Source of the DNA: Polytrichum commune
Lineage: Eukaryota > Streptophyta > Polytrichopsida > Polytrichales > Polytrichaceae
DNA: 64,000 nucleotides
Assembly (NCBI GenBank): GCA_950295325.1
Contig: OX485807.1
Location: 22,107,666 to 22,171,665 of the forward strand
Reading direction: 5' to 3'
Under the pieces are notes generated by a model, which did not search any database, was not told the origin of the DNA, and saw nothing but the letters and a program-made list of their open reading frames with translations. The translations under genes were made by a program, and so were the position numbers. Each line of letters opens with the position of its first letter. The first letter of the stretch is position 1. This document shows, piece by piece, positions 35,964 to 47,700 of this stretch.

Positions 35964-38084
35964 TTTTAGTTTTAGTTTTAGTTTTTTTTTTTTTTTGGCA
36001 CAAATTGGTCAAAACCCCTACTTAGATGATTAGAAAAAGATCAACTCGGACATCACTTTAGCACCTCACCAAATAGTATTACAACCACAACCTAGCCATC
36101 CTCACCAACAACATAAAACAGATACAACCCCAACTCAACAAACTAAGACTATGCTCTGACTGGGCACATATGGAACTAGGTATAAACAAATGTACAGTCA
36201 CATGATTCCCAACAAATCAAAACTACCACCCTTTGCATTTACACCACATACCTAAAAACCTAAACTTTAATTAAAATTTAAACCTAAACAACAACAACAA
36301 CAACAACAACAACTCCCCCGTCCTCTCACAAAACAAACCATACACATACCTGAGAATATGACTAGTCCCATCCCTAAAGGAGCCATACAATAAAAAATTA
36401 AAATTAAAAAAGTAAAAAAGTAAAAATCACTATAGCAATAATAGAAAAACCAAAGCACAACCTTACTACTATCACCCGCATCACCATAAATAAAAATGAA
36501 GATCCTCAACACGGTAATTCCCATGGGCATCCAATATGCCTTCCGCCCCCTTTTCTGGCCCATACATCAAGAAACTAAATAAACTCTTCATGAAACTCAC
36601 ATAATCCACATGTAACATCTCCAAAACTCCCGTAACAACCTTACCTAGCTACCCTATGAAACGTTCAACATTGAAACATTCTCCCTACAACCAATTTATG
36701 TCATTACACTTAGCAAACAACTCACACAAACACACAAACACTCAATGACCCGTGCACATTAGGCCATATATACCAAGGAATAGTGAAATTTATAGCCAAC
36801 AAATATGGTAAATATCTTTCCTCCACCTTCACCACTTCCCACAACCCCAAACTCTACCCCATACCCATGATATAACAAAACCATGCAACCCCTAGGCACC
36901 CCCATCTCATACATCTCAAGATTTAAATCCACACACAAAAAAGACATTGGGGAGCCAAGCAACATTCACATAAATTTCACTGCCATTGGCAAATCCCGTG
37001 CACCAACCACTCAAAGTCGAACAACAAATACAACGCTTAAAGGGAGCAAGCATGGTCAAGTATATGGAAAAAATGCTATGGTATACTAAAAGCACAAATG
37101 TTTTGGTCAGACGCCTAAAAGTAGTAGCAAAGTGTTGTTTAAATTGGATGTTTTTCATTAAGCCCTCTATTATTGTGTTAGGTACTCAAATATAGAATAT
37201 CAAGATGAGATCTTTAGAATTTATCATTAAAAGTATTGCTCCAAAGATAATGACTAAATATGACTTTGGATGTAGATTTCATGACCTTAAACATTTCGAG
37301 GTTTGATTTTTTCATACTCCTTGAATTCATTATAAACTTGAGGGAACCATTACAAAACTTGTAGAAAAACATCAATTTAATGTAATCTCATCATAGTTGG
37401 AAAAAAATTACACATTTGCGTGTTCAATATATCTACTTGCACACTACTTGTACCGTCTTCTAAAATATGTAGAATTTTCTTGAACTTTCTTTGGTCAACA
37501 TGTATTACTTGGCTTTGTGTTTCATATATTTATGATTTTTTCCTTCACAAAATTTAAAGTTAGTATATAGTTCTGAACCATTTTCCCTTGAACCTATGGT
37601 GGGTATGGAGTTGCGTACTTGACCGTGCTTGCGCCCCAATCCAAACACCATTCTTTATGAGCACAACCTTTTACTACTCGTCACAAACTGACCCCAAACA
37701 AAAAATAAAACAACAAGACATTAAAAGAAAACAAATTACTTATGAACCTAAAACCCCAACAATCATGCGATAGAAGAAATGTTTGCCCTAGCCTCAACAT
37801 CCCACACCTTACCCTCCATAATCAAGAATGTAACCGAGACAAAGACATCGATGCCATATCACCCACAATACAAATACACCCCAAAACATTATCAAATACC
37901 CACCTTCCTCTAACAACTCCCTACAACACTCCTCCCCACTTGCACCACACACCCCACCACACCAACCCCCCATACATATAGAACATACATCAAAATCCCT
38001 AAAGCATGGTTCATAGCTCAACCCCCTAGCCTCCCACCAACAATAACATCAATCCTTCCCCTAGGCTTCCCACCCGCCCAATCT

Positions 38085-38500
38085 TACTAGTCAGATGGCT
38101 CATTCACACCACCATATGGACAAGGAAAAGACAATATTATAGGAGCCGGAATTTTCAATGGACTACTACAAGTTATATCATTACTCTCCTACCCAAATTT
38201 CCTAATATTTTCATAGGAGAATTTTACACATTCCTTATTGCCACCAAAAACACCAAAATGTTGCCTACGATTACATTCATATTCAAAGATAGCCTCAACA
38301 ACATATATCTTCTCCTCAACCACATAAGGAACTCATTTTCCCAATATAACCACCCAGATAAGCTCCTGACAACTTGAATAGTTAATACACTAAATACATC
38401 CCACTGCAATATTACCATCCACACAGTCAAAGCCCACACAAACATTGTTGGGTATGACGTGGCTGATAAGTTGGCCAAACAAGGAGCGTAACAACCGCAC
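38085..38500 (+). pseudogene. LINE A RNase H domain remnant
   Basis: Opens SDGSFTPPYGQGKDNIIGAG, keeping the first catalytic Asp, and ends VKAHTNIVGYDVADKLAKQG, keeping the final His/Asp signature (the pattern V-x-A-H-x-x-I-x-G-N-x-x-A-D). The region that should hold the catalytic Glu (RAELYAI-like) reads as a stop then ENFTHS. The domain would degrade RNA in the RNA-DNA hybrid. An RNase H on plant L1-like ORF2 is known in some lineages. Confidence 0.75.
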
Positions 38501-39698
38501 ATTGTAGAAATCCCTTTCCATCTCATCTATCATTAGACACCGTAATGGCCATCTACCCCCCTGATATCCACAAACATGACGGATTAGTCCGCAACTTGAA
38601 AAACTCCATAGGAAAAGAATACGTTAACGCACTCATCTCCCATGTAAAAACACAATATTCTATATAGTTAAATGGCTCTCCAACAAAAACTTACACATAA
38701 AATGGTCAAATCTATTATGGGATGCCCCTTGGGTTATTGATGCACAAAAAACACAAACCCTCAAATCTAGATATGGAAGATACTTAGGGAACTACCAAAA
38801 AAGAATACATCATCAAAATAGACATATCCCCAATACGTAATCTATGCACATCCCACCAAAATGACACATGACTCCATATACTATCATGTTGCATTAATAA
38901 ACACACAAACAATCTAAGGACGAACCGACACAACATGGCAATGCACGCACTTGTGAACACACTACTAGCCCACCCCACAACTTGTTGCTTTGCCCTAATC
39001 AACGATGATTACATTAAAGACTGCATACTCTTCAACACCATACCCTCATGGCTATTCCCATGCATATGCTATCTACCAAAATGTAAATGCCCATCTCGAC
39101 TTATACCCGATATATTATGCATCTTAGGAGCCATACCTATAGATAAACCACCCTTCACACCCAACTTAAACCTTAGGGTACAAATATTTGAATTCACTTA
39201 CTGCAACGATAGATTCCCCACAACAGTCACCAATGAATTTTTGATAAATGTGCCATTCTCCACCCACTCCTATCCCAGCTAAGGTGGATTGTATTACCGC
39301 CCATTATAATCACAGCATGAATAAGGGGAATCGTACATATAACAATTGCTAAACTCCTCCAAGACCTATAAATGTCCAACTCCAAGATCCACAAACTAAT
39401 GGAATCCTTCTCCCAAATTGCTCTAACATACCTAACACACATAATCCTTAACTAAATGAAATTAAAAAAGAAATTAACCTCAGTCCCACTTGACTAAACA
39501 CACTTATTAACACTAAAACCCAAAATTAATGTTAACCATATAGCCCTAACACTAACCACACGGTCCAGCTATGAAAATAGGCACTAAACCGCCCCCCCCC
39601 CCACCCACTTTTATGCTCATATGGACATGAGAAGGAGATAGTGAATAGACATAGCATGTCATGGTAAATACTATGACATTTTATTTTATTTTTCCTCT

Positions 39699-40812
39699 TG
39701 CATACCAAAGTGCAAATAAATGACACTTGGCATTTGTATGCTCAACATTATCTTCCCCTTGCATACCAATAAAACAAACAAACAAAAACATCATCTCAAG
39801 TATCCCCAACATGCCACGCTAAATGTCGCAATGTAAATATTTTTTACTTAATAGAGGTACTTATGTCAATGATTATATTGATCACATTGGATACTCGAGA
39901 AGATAGTTTTGCGTTTTAGTATGCAAGGTGAAGATATTATCGAGCATACTAATGGCAAGTGTCATGTATTTACACTCTAATATACAAGAGGAAAGTACTT
40001 TTGAGCATTCTAATGCCAAGTGTCATTTGTGTACACTTTAGTCGACTTGTAGACTATAGTGTAACATAGGCATAAGGTACATCGCTCACTGGTGTACAAA
40101 CAATTATGGCATGGATGAGATTTGTTGTTGATTTACATTCTTTACACAAATGGAGTTAGTGTTAATGTGATGGTGACTTTCAGTTCACAAAGCAAACTGA
40201 AATAGATGGTGGTGTGATTATGAATGTCATCAGATGCTAACCACAATTGTATACCAAAATCTGCAGTAATGTGAGTGGTTGAGGAGGTTCCTTGTTTGAG
40301 CTATTTCTCCATATCCGGTGAGCTTTGGATTCACTGATGGTGGTCAAAGTGGTTTACATGTTACGGTTCTTTTACTCTCATAAAAGTTTTGATAACTATT
40401 GAAGCCAAGAATTTGCATTTAGTTGAGCGGTTACAAGGTAACCTATAGGTTGAATGTGTGTTCAAGTAAGCTTTACCTCTTCAAAAATTGTAACAATTTC
40501 AATATTCATGAAAAAAATAGTAGCATTCTCCTTAGAATATGTTTCTCCTCACAAGAAATCAATCCCTTATTATCACTCCTCCTCAACATATGCAAACTCT
40601 CTTATCGTATTGGTTATAGATGCCTCGACCTTTCACCTCAAACAATATCGAACATACTCATGCCAAGATATTAGTGATTGTGACCGTAATCGAACGCCAA
40701 GTGTCACTAATGTTGAAGTTGTTCATCATCAGTGTAACCTAACATACACCTCAAAATAGGGTAAGTAACACTATTACGCATGTGACATTGAATACCATAA
40801 ACGGTGTAGTGA
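39699..40812 (+). repeat. Degenerate inverted-repeat element, relative of 56481-56954
   Basis: TGACACTTGGCATTTGTATG at 39720 is mirrored, in reverse complement, twice at about 39945-40035. 39740-39860 matches 56740-56850 (CTTGCATACC, AGTATCCC, AACATGCCA, TTACTTAAT). 40690-40812 matches the reverse complement of 56481-56640 (CGAACGCCAAGT, GAATACCATAAACGGTG). The left terminus is not found, so the copy is truncated or rearranged. Confidence 0.55.
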
Positions 40813-41264
40813 TGAACATGAGGTGTGATCAAAATTCTTGCAAAGAACGTTTTTATAAAGCTTGTCATCTCTCTTTGTATGTGTGAGCCAGGATCACCCC
40901 CACCCTTAATTGCGTCGTGGTCCAGGTGAAGGGATCCCCCTTCCACAATTGCTACTAGTTGCTCACAAGAGAGCGCCCCTCCTCCACTTTGGTTATGAAC
41001 CAGTGCCTTAACACTCTTCCTTTATTATATTTTTACTATTTCGCCACAAGTATTAACAAATACTTGGGTCTCACAACACATCAATCCCACTCAAGCCCAA
41101 ATAAACTACAAAAGACTCTAATCTAATTGTAGCCTCTAATCCTACCACTACCTTCTCTTCTACCACGTGGTTGTTAATCCTTGAGCATGCCCATCAATGA
41201 GGACCTCCATGTATGCCACATCAAATTCTCCCCTCCTCTGGAATTGCCCACGCCTCGGTGATAC

Positions 41265-41477
41265 CAGGGCCACACCGAAATACTCAACAGCTCCAGTCAC
41301 CAAAAAGCCCAGCCCTACGTATTCTCCGGAAATACAGGGCTGGGATTTCATATGGCTGGAGCTACTGGAGTGGCTGGAAGCAGGCGGGTAGCCTGCAACC
41401 GTCTAAAATCCCAGCCCTGTATTTCCGGAGAATACGTAGGGCTGGGCTTTTTGGCTGGGTTTTTTGGTGTGGCCCTA
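41265..41477. mobile_element. Foldback element with perfect 49-bp arms
   Basis: 41300-41348 and 41406-41454 are perfect inverted repeats (core CCTACGTATTCTCCGG; inner edge AGGGCTGGGATTT), separated by about 57 bases. Outer tips AGGGCCACACC and GGTGTGGCCCT are also inverted. The tips recall hAT elements (CAGGG), but no 8-bp duplication is visible. A transcript through it would form a long hairpin. Confidence 0.8.
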
Positions 41478-41613
41478 GTATGAGCGGTGCCCCTGGCTCC
41501 CTACTCCAGCTTAATTACTTCCAAAATGCTCACTGGACTGCTCCAGTGCTTCTAACTGCAGCCCACTCCTACATACAGCCAACCTCTGTACACTTGGCAC
41601 TGGGTGCAACATC

Positions 41614-41988
41614 CCTAACATTACCCAACCCAATACTCTTAACTCCGGCGCGGAGTTCGATGCGGCTCCGATGCGGCTCCGATGCGGCTCCGGGGAGGTT
41701 CGGATGCCAGCTCCGGTGGGTCCATTTTTCTGGCCCTCCCTGTTTTGGCCCCTTGATGACTTTTTTTGGTTTTTTTTGCTAAATTTGGGTTCTACGGCCC
41801 CAAATTACTCTAGGAGGCCCCTTATGAGATCAAGTAAGGCCCCACCCAATCAAAAAAATAGGGGGCAATTTTTGCCCCAACTCACCCGAACCCACCGGAG
41901 CTGGCATCCGAACCTCCCGGGAGCCGCATCGGAGCCGCATCGAACTCCGCGCCGGAGTTAAGAGTATTGGGTTGGGTAATGTTATCCA
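41614..41988. mobile_element. MULE-type MITE with about 110-bp TIRs and 9-bp TSD
   Basis: Flanked by TGCAACATC at 41605-41613 and 41989-41997. The arms hold TAACATTACCCAACCC, CTCCGGCGCGGAGTTCGA, GATGCGGCTCCG and GGATGCCAGCTCCGGTGGGT and are nearly identical in inverse orientation. The left arm has the GATGCGGCTCC unit three times, the right arm twice. The short interior is non-coding. Long TIRs with a 9-bp duplication are the mark of Mutator-like elements. Confidence 0.88.
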
Positions 41989-41997
41989 TGCAACATC

Positions 41998-42680
41998 ACC
42001 TCCCCTGTTTCGGCATTCCTCCTTCGACCTGCTCGGTACAGATAATCTCCAACTGCATTATCGTGCCTTTGCTCGAAAACAGTTAACTTATTTCCTTTGT
42101 AAATCAGGCTGCTGCCTCGCACAGTTGCTCTCGGCCAATTGAGCTGAATTGAGCCGAATTACTTGGTTGTCGCTGCATTAAGCCTAATTGGCTGGTTGTC
42201 GATAATTCGGCATTCACATTCATATTTTTTTAACAAGCCAACTATATATCTCCAGGCTATCGCCAAATGAATTGCTTGCCTTGCAGTCACTCTTCACCTT
42301 CCCCTGATTCCCCTCACGATGCATTACTTGTTTTTGTTAATCAGCCTGCCTCCGCTGCCATCCAGAGGCCTCTTTGCAGAATCTCTCCCTCCCTTAACAG
42401 CAGAATTCATCTACGATACTTTGAGTTTCAACCAGGTAGCCTTGCTGACTTCCGAATCCTTCCGCACGACGTGGCTCCCTCTCTCCAGCCTCATTCCCCA
42501 CTGCTTGAATGTATGTTTGTCTACTCCCCTGTTATGCGCAGCTGCTGACCCTTCTTCCGCCCAACCCTAAACCTTCTTCCAACAGGGCGTTCTCACTGGG
42601 TTGCCTGCCTTCTCCAAGCTCCGCTGACTCCTGATGCTCCAGCCTCAATACCACAAACAGACGCCTCCTTCAGCAACCAT

Positions 42681-42718
<38 letters not shown>

Positions 42719-42830
42719 GGCAGAGCTCTCGTCTTGAGCATTCCAGGAGCCAGCTTCCTGGATCCGGAAATCTGGGACCTTACCCACCGTTTGGAACATC
42801 GGTATCCCCCTTATAAGGACCTAATGACTA
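41998..42830 (+). promoter_or_regulatory. Promoter- or LTR-like stretch with TATA box and GA repeat
   Basis: Higher GC than its surroundings. CTATATATC at 42242-42250 is a good plant TATA box. It is followed by a pyrimidine-rich leader-like stretch (42280-42330) and, further on, a GA microsatellite. No coding exon that I recognise follows on either strand; the frames at 42267-42570 match nothing. It could be an LTR or an old gene leader. Confidence 0.3.
42683..42716 (+). repeat. (GA)17 microsatellite
   Basis: Uninterrupted GA repeat of about 34 bases, a type often found in plant 5' leaders. Confidence 0.95.
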
Positions 42831-44059
42831 CCCAAAACGAACACCCTCACCCTTAAATAAAACAGTACTTAACTCTCACACAACTCACTTTCTCATACCA
42901 TCATCAATAATTCAATCAAGTACCTAATTCTTTTTGGTCTTTTCCCATTTCTCTTCAAGAGTGAACCCGTAACTTGAGCAACATAATAACTACATCTAGC
43001 AACTTAAGTACTATCCAACTTTTATGCTAACACAACTACCTGCAATTTCTAAAGTTTGAATGTCATTTTGCTTCAAATAAGAATGTGGGCACCAAATTGG
43101 GCTCACAGTTTGGGATGAAGTTTAATCAACATCATTAATTTTTTACATAGTGGTTTTTATAAAAAAAACTTGAAGACCCCCACATGCACTTAGGGTCTTG
43201 AAATGTTATTGTCTTGCAATCCTCTAGGAGTAGCCCCTCGGTGCATTTGGGTGATGTATCATTGCCTATGCTCACTTGGAGAGGGTTCTCGAGGTCTTCG
43301 TGAACTCAATATCATCCATTAGTATTATTAAACTTTGCATGTCCATTTTCTATGCATCGATATATAAGAAGCTGTAAATGGAATGAAATAAACTCCAATT
43401 TAAAGCCCAATACACCAAAACTCTTGTGCTACTAGTAGCTAAAACTTAGAAGGAGGATTTCAAATTAAACCATGGGCCCCTAACCCTTAATGTTCTTCGA
43501 GACCATATTGTGGTTGTTACATCATTTCTCCGACTTCCTTAACATTAGTTAAAGATCCTTTTTCGAGAAGAGAATAATTTTTACAAGGAGTGTTCAAGGT
43601 TGAATTCGTAAAATTGTTTTGAGAAGTGAATTTGGGTTCAACCATATTTTTATGGTATTTTATTGAGCTCGTGGTCAAGTTGCCAACTTGTGAATAACTA
43701 GTATACTGCGAGTAGATAGTCGGTCTGACACAACTACACCATATAATGATTCAAAGTGATAAAAGTCGGTCCAACACTTTGAAATAAGAATTCTAAGAAT
43801 TCCAACATTTTCCTACAAACTTTCTCACAATTCCGGCTAGTTCACAAATATATAATGAGATGAAATGAAATTTTAAAGTCCGGGAAGCCGAAATTGCCAA
43901 TGGGTATGAAAGCACATCATTATGGTTTCAAATCAACTAATTTTCTAGAGTGACAAAGTGCATTAGCCTTTGTGAGATAGAGACTAATGTCAACTTGATG
44001 GTCTACTTGAAAGAAAGACTTGAGGTTCCTAGGAACTACTTTCTCAAATAGTTACGGAA
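42831..44059. other. Unassigned DNA with a dispersed repeat
   Basis: No gene seen. 43870-44010 is similar to 51620-51770 (TTTTCTAGAGTGA, GATGnCATCAACTT-like, TGGTCnA), an unnamed dispersed repeat present twice in the window. Confidence 0.4.
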
Positions 44060-44092
44060 ACTTATCTCCAATAGGGTTATATATGGAACATT

Positions 44093-46215
44093 TTAGCACT
44101 CAATGTGCCTCTTTCCAAGTGTATTATAGGAGCAAAAGTGGCATAGTCTAGTATCTCTAAAGATAGGAATAGTTGTCCTTTGTCCAATATCAATGGTAAG
44201 TCTATGGTTTGAGGTGCAATAGGCAACAATGATCTTGCATTGTGGTGGAGTCAATGATTGCTTCGAGTACAATTCATATTTGTATTTGAGAAACCCTTGA
44301 GGTGAAGGTATTATTGTTTCTTCCTTCATAGGTGGAAACAATTGCACTATTTTAGTAAGGCAAATCTCCGTGGTATTAACACATGTTGTTTTTTTTATGT
44401 GGTTGGGTTTTTATTGATTTTGCAGTGAGATAAACCCCATGATGTTTTCCACATGGATGTCGATTTGTGCCAAGTGTTAAATTCTTGTCGAGCTAGGTGT
44501 TGGGATAGTGAGGATGTTTTATTGACTAACCAAGAGGGGGATACATGGGCAAACCGTTGTTAAAAGCATGTAGCAAGTTTGAGAACGTGTTATTCTATGG
44601 GAAGTTCTCTAAATCTAACAAGTATTATATGAAAGGTAGTCAAATAACACACTTTGATGTGAGACATCATATGCATTTTCATGCCCTTCTCAAAAACCTG
44701 CCAATGGGAGTTATTCAAGTTGCCCGCCCAAATTTTAACGCCATATTTGATACTTGGAAGCACCAAAGCCTTGAATAGATGAGGTTTAAGTTCCCCACAT
44801 GTGGCTTTGACTACTACTTCTTTCCACAAGGTGCCCATCAAGGCTTTCATACCTGCCATTCCATGCCTTTTACTAGATGGCTCAAAGTAACTATGTGAAC
44901 AAAATTTAATCCCAAGGTATTTGTATTCATGAGTTATCTCAATTTGGTCCTTGTTTAGGTAAATTGCCTCTTGGTTTAAGTTCCTTTTGTTGCGACCAAA
45001 TATCATAATTTGAGTTGTAGATAAATTGCTTCAAGGCTAGAAAAAGTGCAAAACTCATTTTGCTTATTCGAGAGTCTTTGTAGGCTTGCTCTTGGTCTAC
45101 AGTGTAAAACAACACTGTCAGCATAAAGAGGAATGGCTACCACTATGCTAAATAAACACGGAGAATCCTTGTTGATCTCGTCTAAACATGTTTCAAGTTC
45201 ATCAATGTACAAGCTGATTAGTGGGGGAGAGGGGACACCCTTGTTTAACACCAATGTCGGACATTACTTCACCATGTGTGTCGACATTTTTTTACACTTT
45301 TGCATAGACTACGGTGTTCCTGGCTTTTACAATATGTTGTAAATGTGGTTGTACCCCTAATTGTTGGACGCGTTCCCAAAGCTTATCGCGCAAGATTGTG
45401 TCAATAGTTTTCTTGAAATCAACAAAACAATAATAAAGACGTCGACATCCATATATTTCTTGTTTCATTAAAGTTTGTAATGTAAGGATGTGGTCCAAAG
45501 TAGATGTACCTTCCCCGAAATTTGCTTTGACCCTTTTTAATTTTGCCCATTGATTAATTTTCTTCTTAAAAAACAATGATAAAGCTTGCTAAAGATTGTT
45601 CCTAGCATTATGATCCTATAGTTCCTCAAAGAGTGCCTTTCATCATATTTGAAGATTGCTTGGATGATGTTTATAGTCCAAGAAGCTAGAAAACCCTCTT
45701 TAGCCACCAAATCAAATAGCTTTGTGATTGGTTCACATAGGTCATTTGCAACCCGTTTTAGAAACTTGTATTATAATCCGTGGATATCCATGGCTTTGTG
45801 ATTTTCTAGGTCTTTCATATTGGCTCATATCTCCTTTTTTGTAAAAACATTAGGAGCATGAATGGTTGGAACAAAATGATCATTGGTACTTTGTCATGAG
45901 GTGTATATTTTTGTGCAATAGTCTAATGCTTTTTGTGGCGTAAATGGGAGGGTTGAATCATCTTTTTGTCAAAGCCATTTCAATATAATATTGGGTCACT
46001 TTTGAGTATAATATGTAGATCCATTTGTTTGTGGTCCAGGTAAGAGCCTTTGTATGCCATATCGTCACGCAATACTTTCTTAAAGTCATTATATATAAGT
46101 TTAACACCATTTGGAAGTTTTGTTGGGCCAATTGGCAATCGCTATCAAACCATATGTTGGATGGTCTACCACGTTGTTTGCCACCTAGTAGTTTTTTCAA
46201 TAAAAAAATACCCAT
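44093..46215 (-). pseudogene. LINE B reverse transcriptase and C-terminal domain
   Basis: Read 46215 to 44093: WFDSDCQLAQQNFQMVL (N-terminal), ANFGEGTSTLDHILTLQTLM and YYCFVDFKKTIDTILRDKLW (RT blocks with the first catalytic Asp), LYIDELETCLDEI, then VAIPLYADSVVLHCRPRAS, where the active site YADD reads YADS. Then YKYLGIKFCSHSYFEPSSKR, KALVLPSIKYGVKIWAGNLN, SPSWLVNKTSSLSQHLAR and a terminal Cys-Cys-His-Cys motif. The breaks are several frameshifts and stops between the blocks, near 45000 and 45250, so it is inactive. Confidence 0.85.
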
Positions 46216-46699
46216 GCTTGACCATGGTCATCTAATGAGGTGTAGGTCTAACCTTGCACATAGATGAGTTCATGTATGATATTGAGAGCATATTGGTTTG
46301 CCTTCTTGGGATTGAACGGAGAGCTTAACCCTCACTAGGTGGGATTGGAGGCTTTAAACCTACACTATGACCTATGTTGCAGAGAGGGCAGTGGTATGTG
46401 TCATGTTGTTTATTACCTATGGAGAAATTGGAGATAAATTGCAAATGAATTGGGATCACCTATGAGGTAATCAACTACACTAGCCTCACCCATACTAGAG
46501 AAAGAAGGGAAAGTTTGGCATCGCTTAATTAATCCATTAAGAATCACATTACCGAAGAAGGACAAATTTTCCATCAAAAATCAACCAAATGCATCATAAT
46601 GACCAATGTCATTGGACATTCAACCAATGGGGTCTAGGAACCTCTAGGAGGAGGATGTTATTGTCATCAAGATGGAGATATTGTCCTTGGTGAGAACTA

Positions 46700-47053
46700 C
46701 ATCAAATATGATATTTAATGTCATATGGTATTTAACGTCACTGTGGTAACTTTTTGGACGACGTTTCTTATGAATAAGTTTACAAACACTGTCATGGATG
46801 ATGCATGAGTTCATCCATTGGCTTTCCCTTGTCAACAACTTGTGATTAACTATTAAGATGATTGAATTTGAATGGAAAATCACTTGGTAAGTGACAGTTA
46901 TTGCAACACTGTAAATATTTAATCCCCCCAAAAGTTTACAAGGAATGACAAATAATGTTAGGTTAGCATTTAGTGTTGGTGACACTATGCTGTGGTTTAC
47001 AATTAGTATTGAGCAAGACAATTAGAATCGGTGACACTAAATATCTATTTAGG
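46700..47053 (-). mobile_element. MITE family B, copy 2, inserted in the LINE B endonuclease
   Basis: 354 bp flanked by TA (46698-46699 and 47054-47055). It begins CATCAAATATGATATTTAAT, ends ATATCTATTTAGG, and aligns in reverse with 50737-51108 and 4406-5276. It interrupts the endonuclease directly after GDFNAR and one Thr, and the reading continues on the other side, so it is younger than the LINE. Confidence 0.88.
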
Positions 47054-47700
47054 TAGTTCGAGCATTAAAATCCCCTACTAGAAAAACCTCCCCTAAAGCT
47101 TGATAGTAGACAACCTCAATGAAGGAAGAGTGTAAGGATTTGTAAGTGTAGATTTGTAGCTTTTGGCTTCAAAGGTTGGAATGTAGCATACACCTACATA
47201 TATATCCATGGAGACATCTATACCCTTGTGGATCCTATTTCATATATGTGTGTCCATGTGAGAAGAAGGGACATGTGAAACCCATGTGCAAATAGATATC
47301 TTAATAAATATAGCTATACCCCCGTGTCCTCGAGTAGTGGTGCTTGAATGTATGTTGACAAATCCATTTTGTGTAGTGGAAGATTCACTATAATTGAGAA
47401 TTTTTGCTATACTTGTTCCATACTTCTCCCTTAGCCGTGGTTATTCCTCATAAAATTACTTGTATAGATGCCTTTGACATATTGGCAGTTTTCAATATGT
47501 TGAAATGATTTTTTTGTTCTAGTTTCCAAGATATCTTCTAAGAATATTAGATTTATAGTTGGGAAAAAGACTTGCTATTAGCATATTGTTGTGCATAGAA
47601 TAACATCTACAATTCCAAGATAGACATGAAAAGGGGCACAAGTTGTAAGGTTGAAGAGGATCCATCTCTTTATATTGCTTCAATTGATATGACTAAGTAA

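Larger units (their letters stand above)
35200..39445 (+). mobile_element. LINE family A, longest copy (RT, RNase H, C-terminal domain)
   Basis: A non-LTR retrotransposon ORF2 remnant. RT blocks: DSIPNNILKALQGNFHDMM, IPNEWKHSITILLHKKDG, then GFIDHPRLLAIMIDIGYPLD and SCGTIQGDTLSPHLSITFLE (the RQGDPLSP-type box, 35877-35940). The YxDD region is replaced by a T-rich simple repeat (35943-36000). PYTYL near 36333 opens the thumb. RNase H is at 38085-38500, and a C-terminal region with IFEFTYCNDRFP runs to about 39440. Numerous stops and frameshifts. No endonuclease or poly(A) tail was recognised, so both ends are approximate. Confidence 0.78.
44060..47700 (-). mobile_element. LINE family B, near full-length ORF2, minus strand
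   Basis: A non-LTR retrotransposon on the minus strand. Endonuclease from about 47700 (RGHGGIAIFIKISICTWVSH, then GDFNAR at 47075-47058), the MITE at 46700-47053, endonuclease end with VDYLIGDPNSFAIYLQF (46500-46450), the RT from about 46200, and a Cys-His tail near 44130 (LCHFCSYNTLGKRHIEC). It is better preserved than LINE A but has frameshifts and stops throughout. No ORF1 or poly(A) tail recognised; the ends are approximate. Confidence 0.83.
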
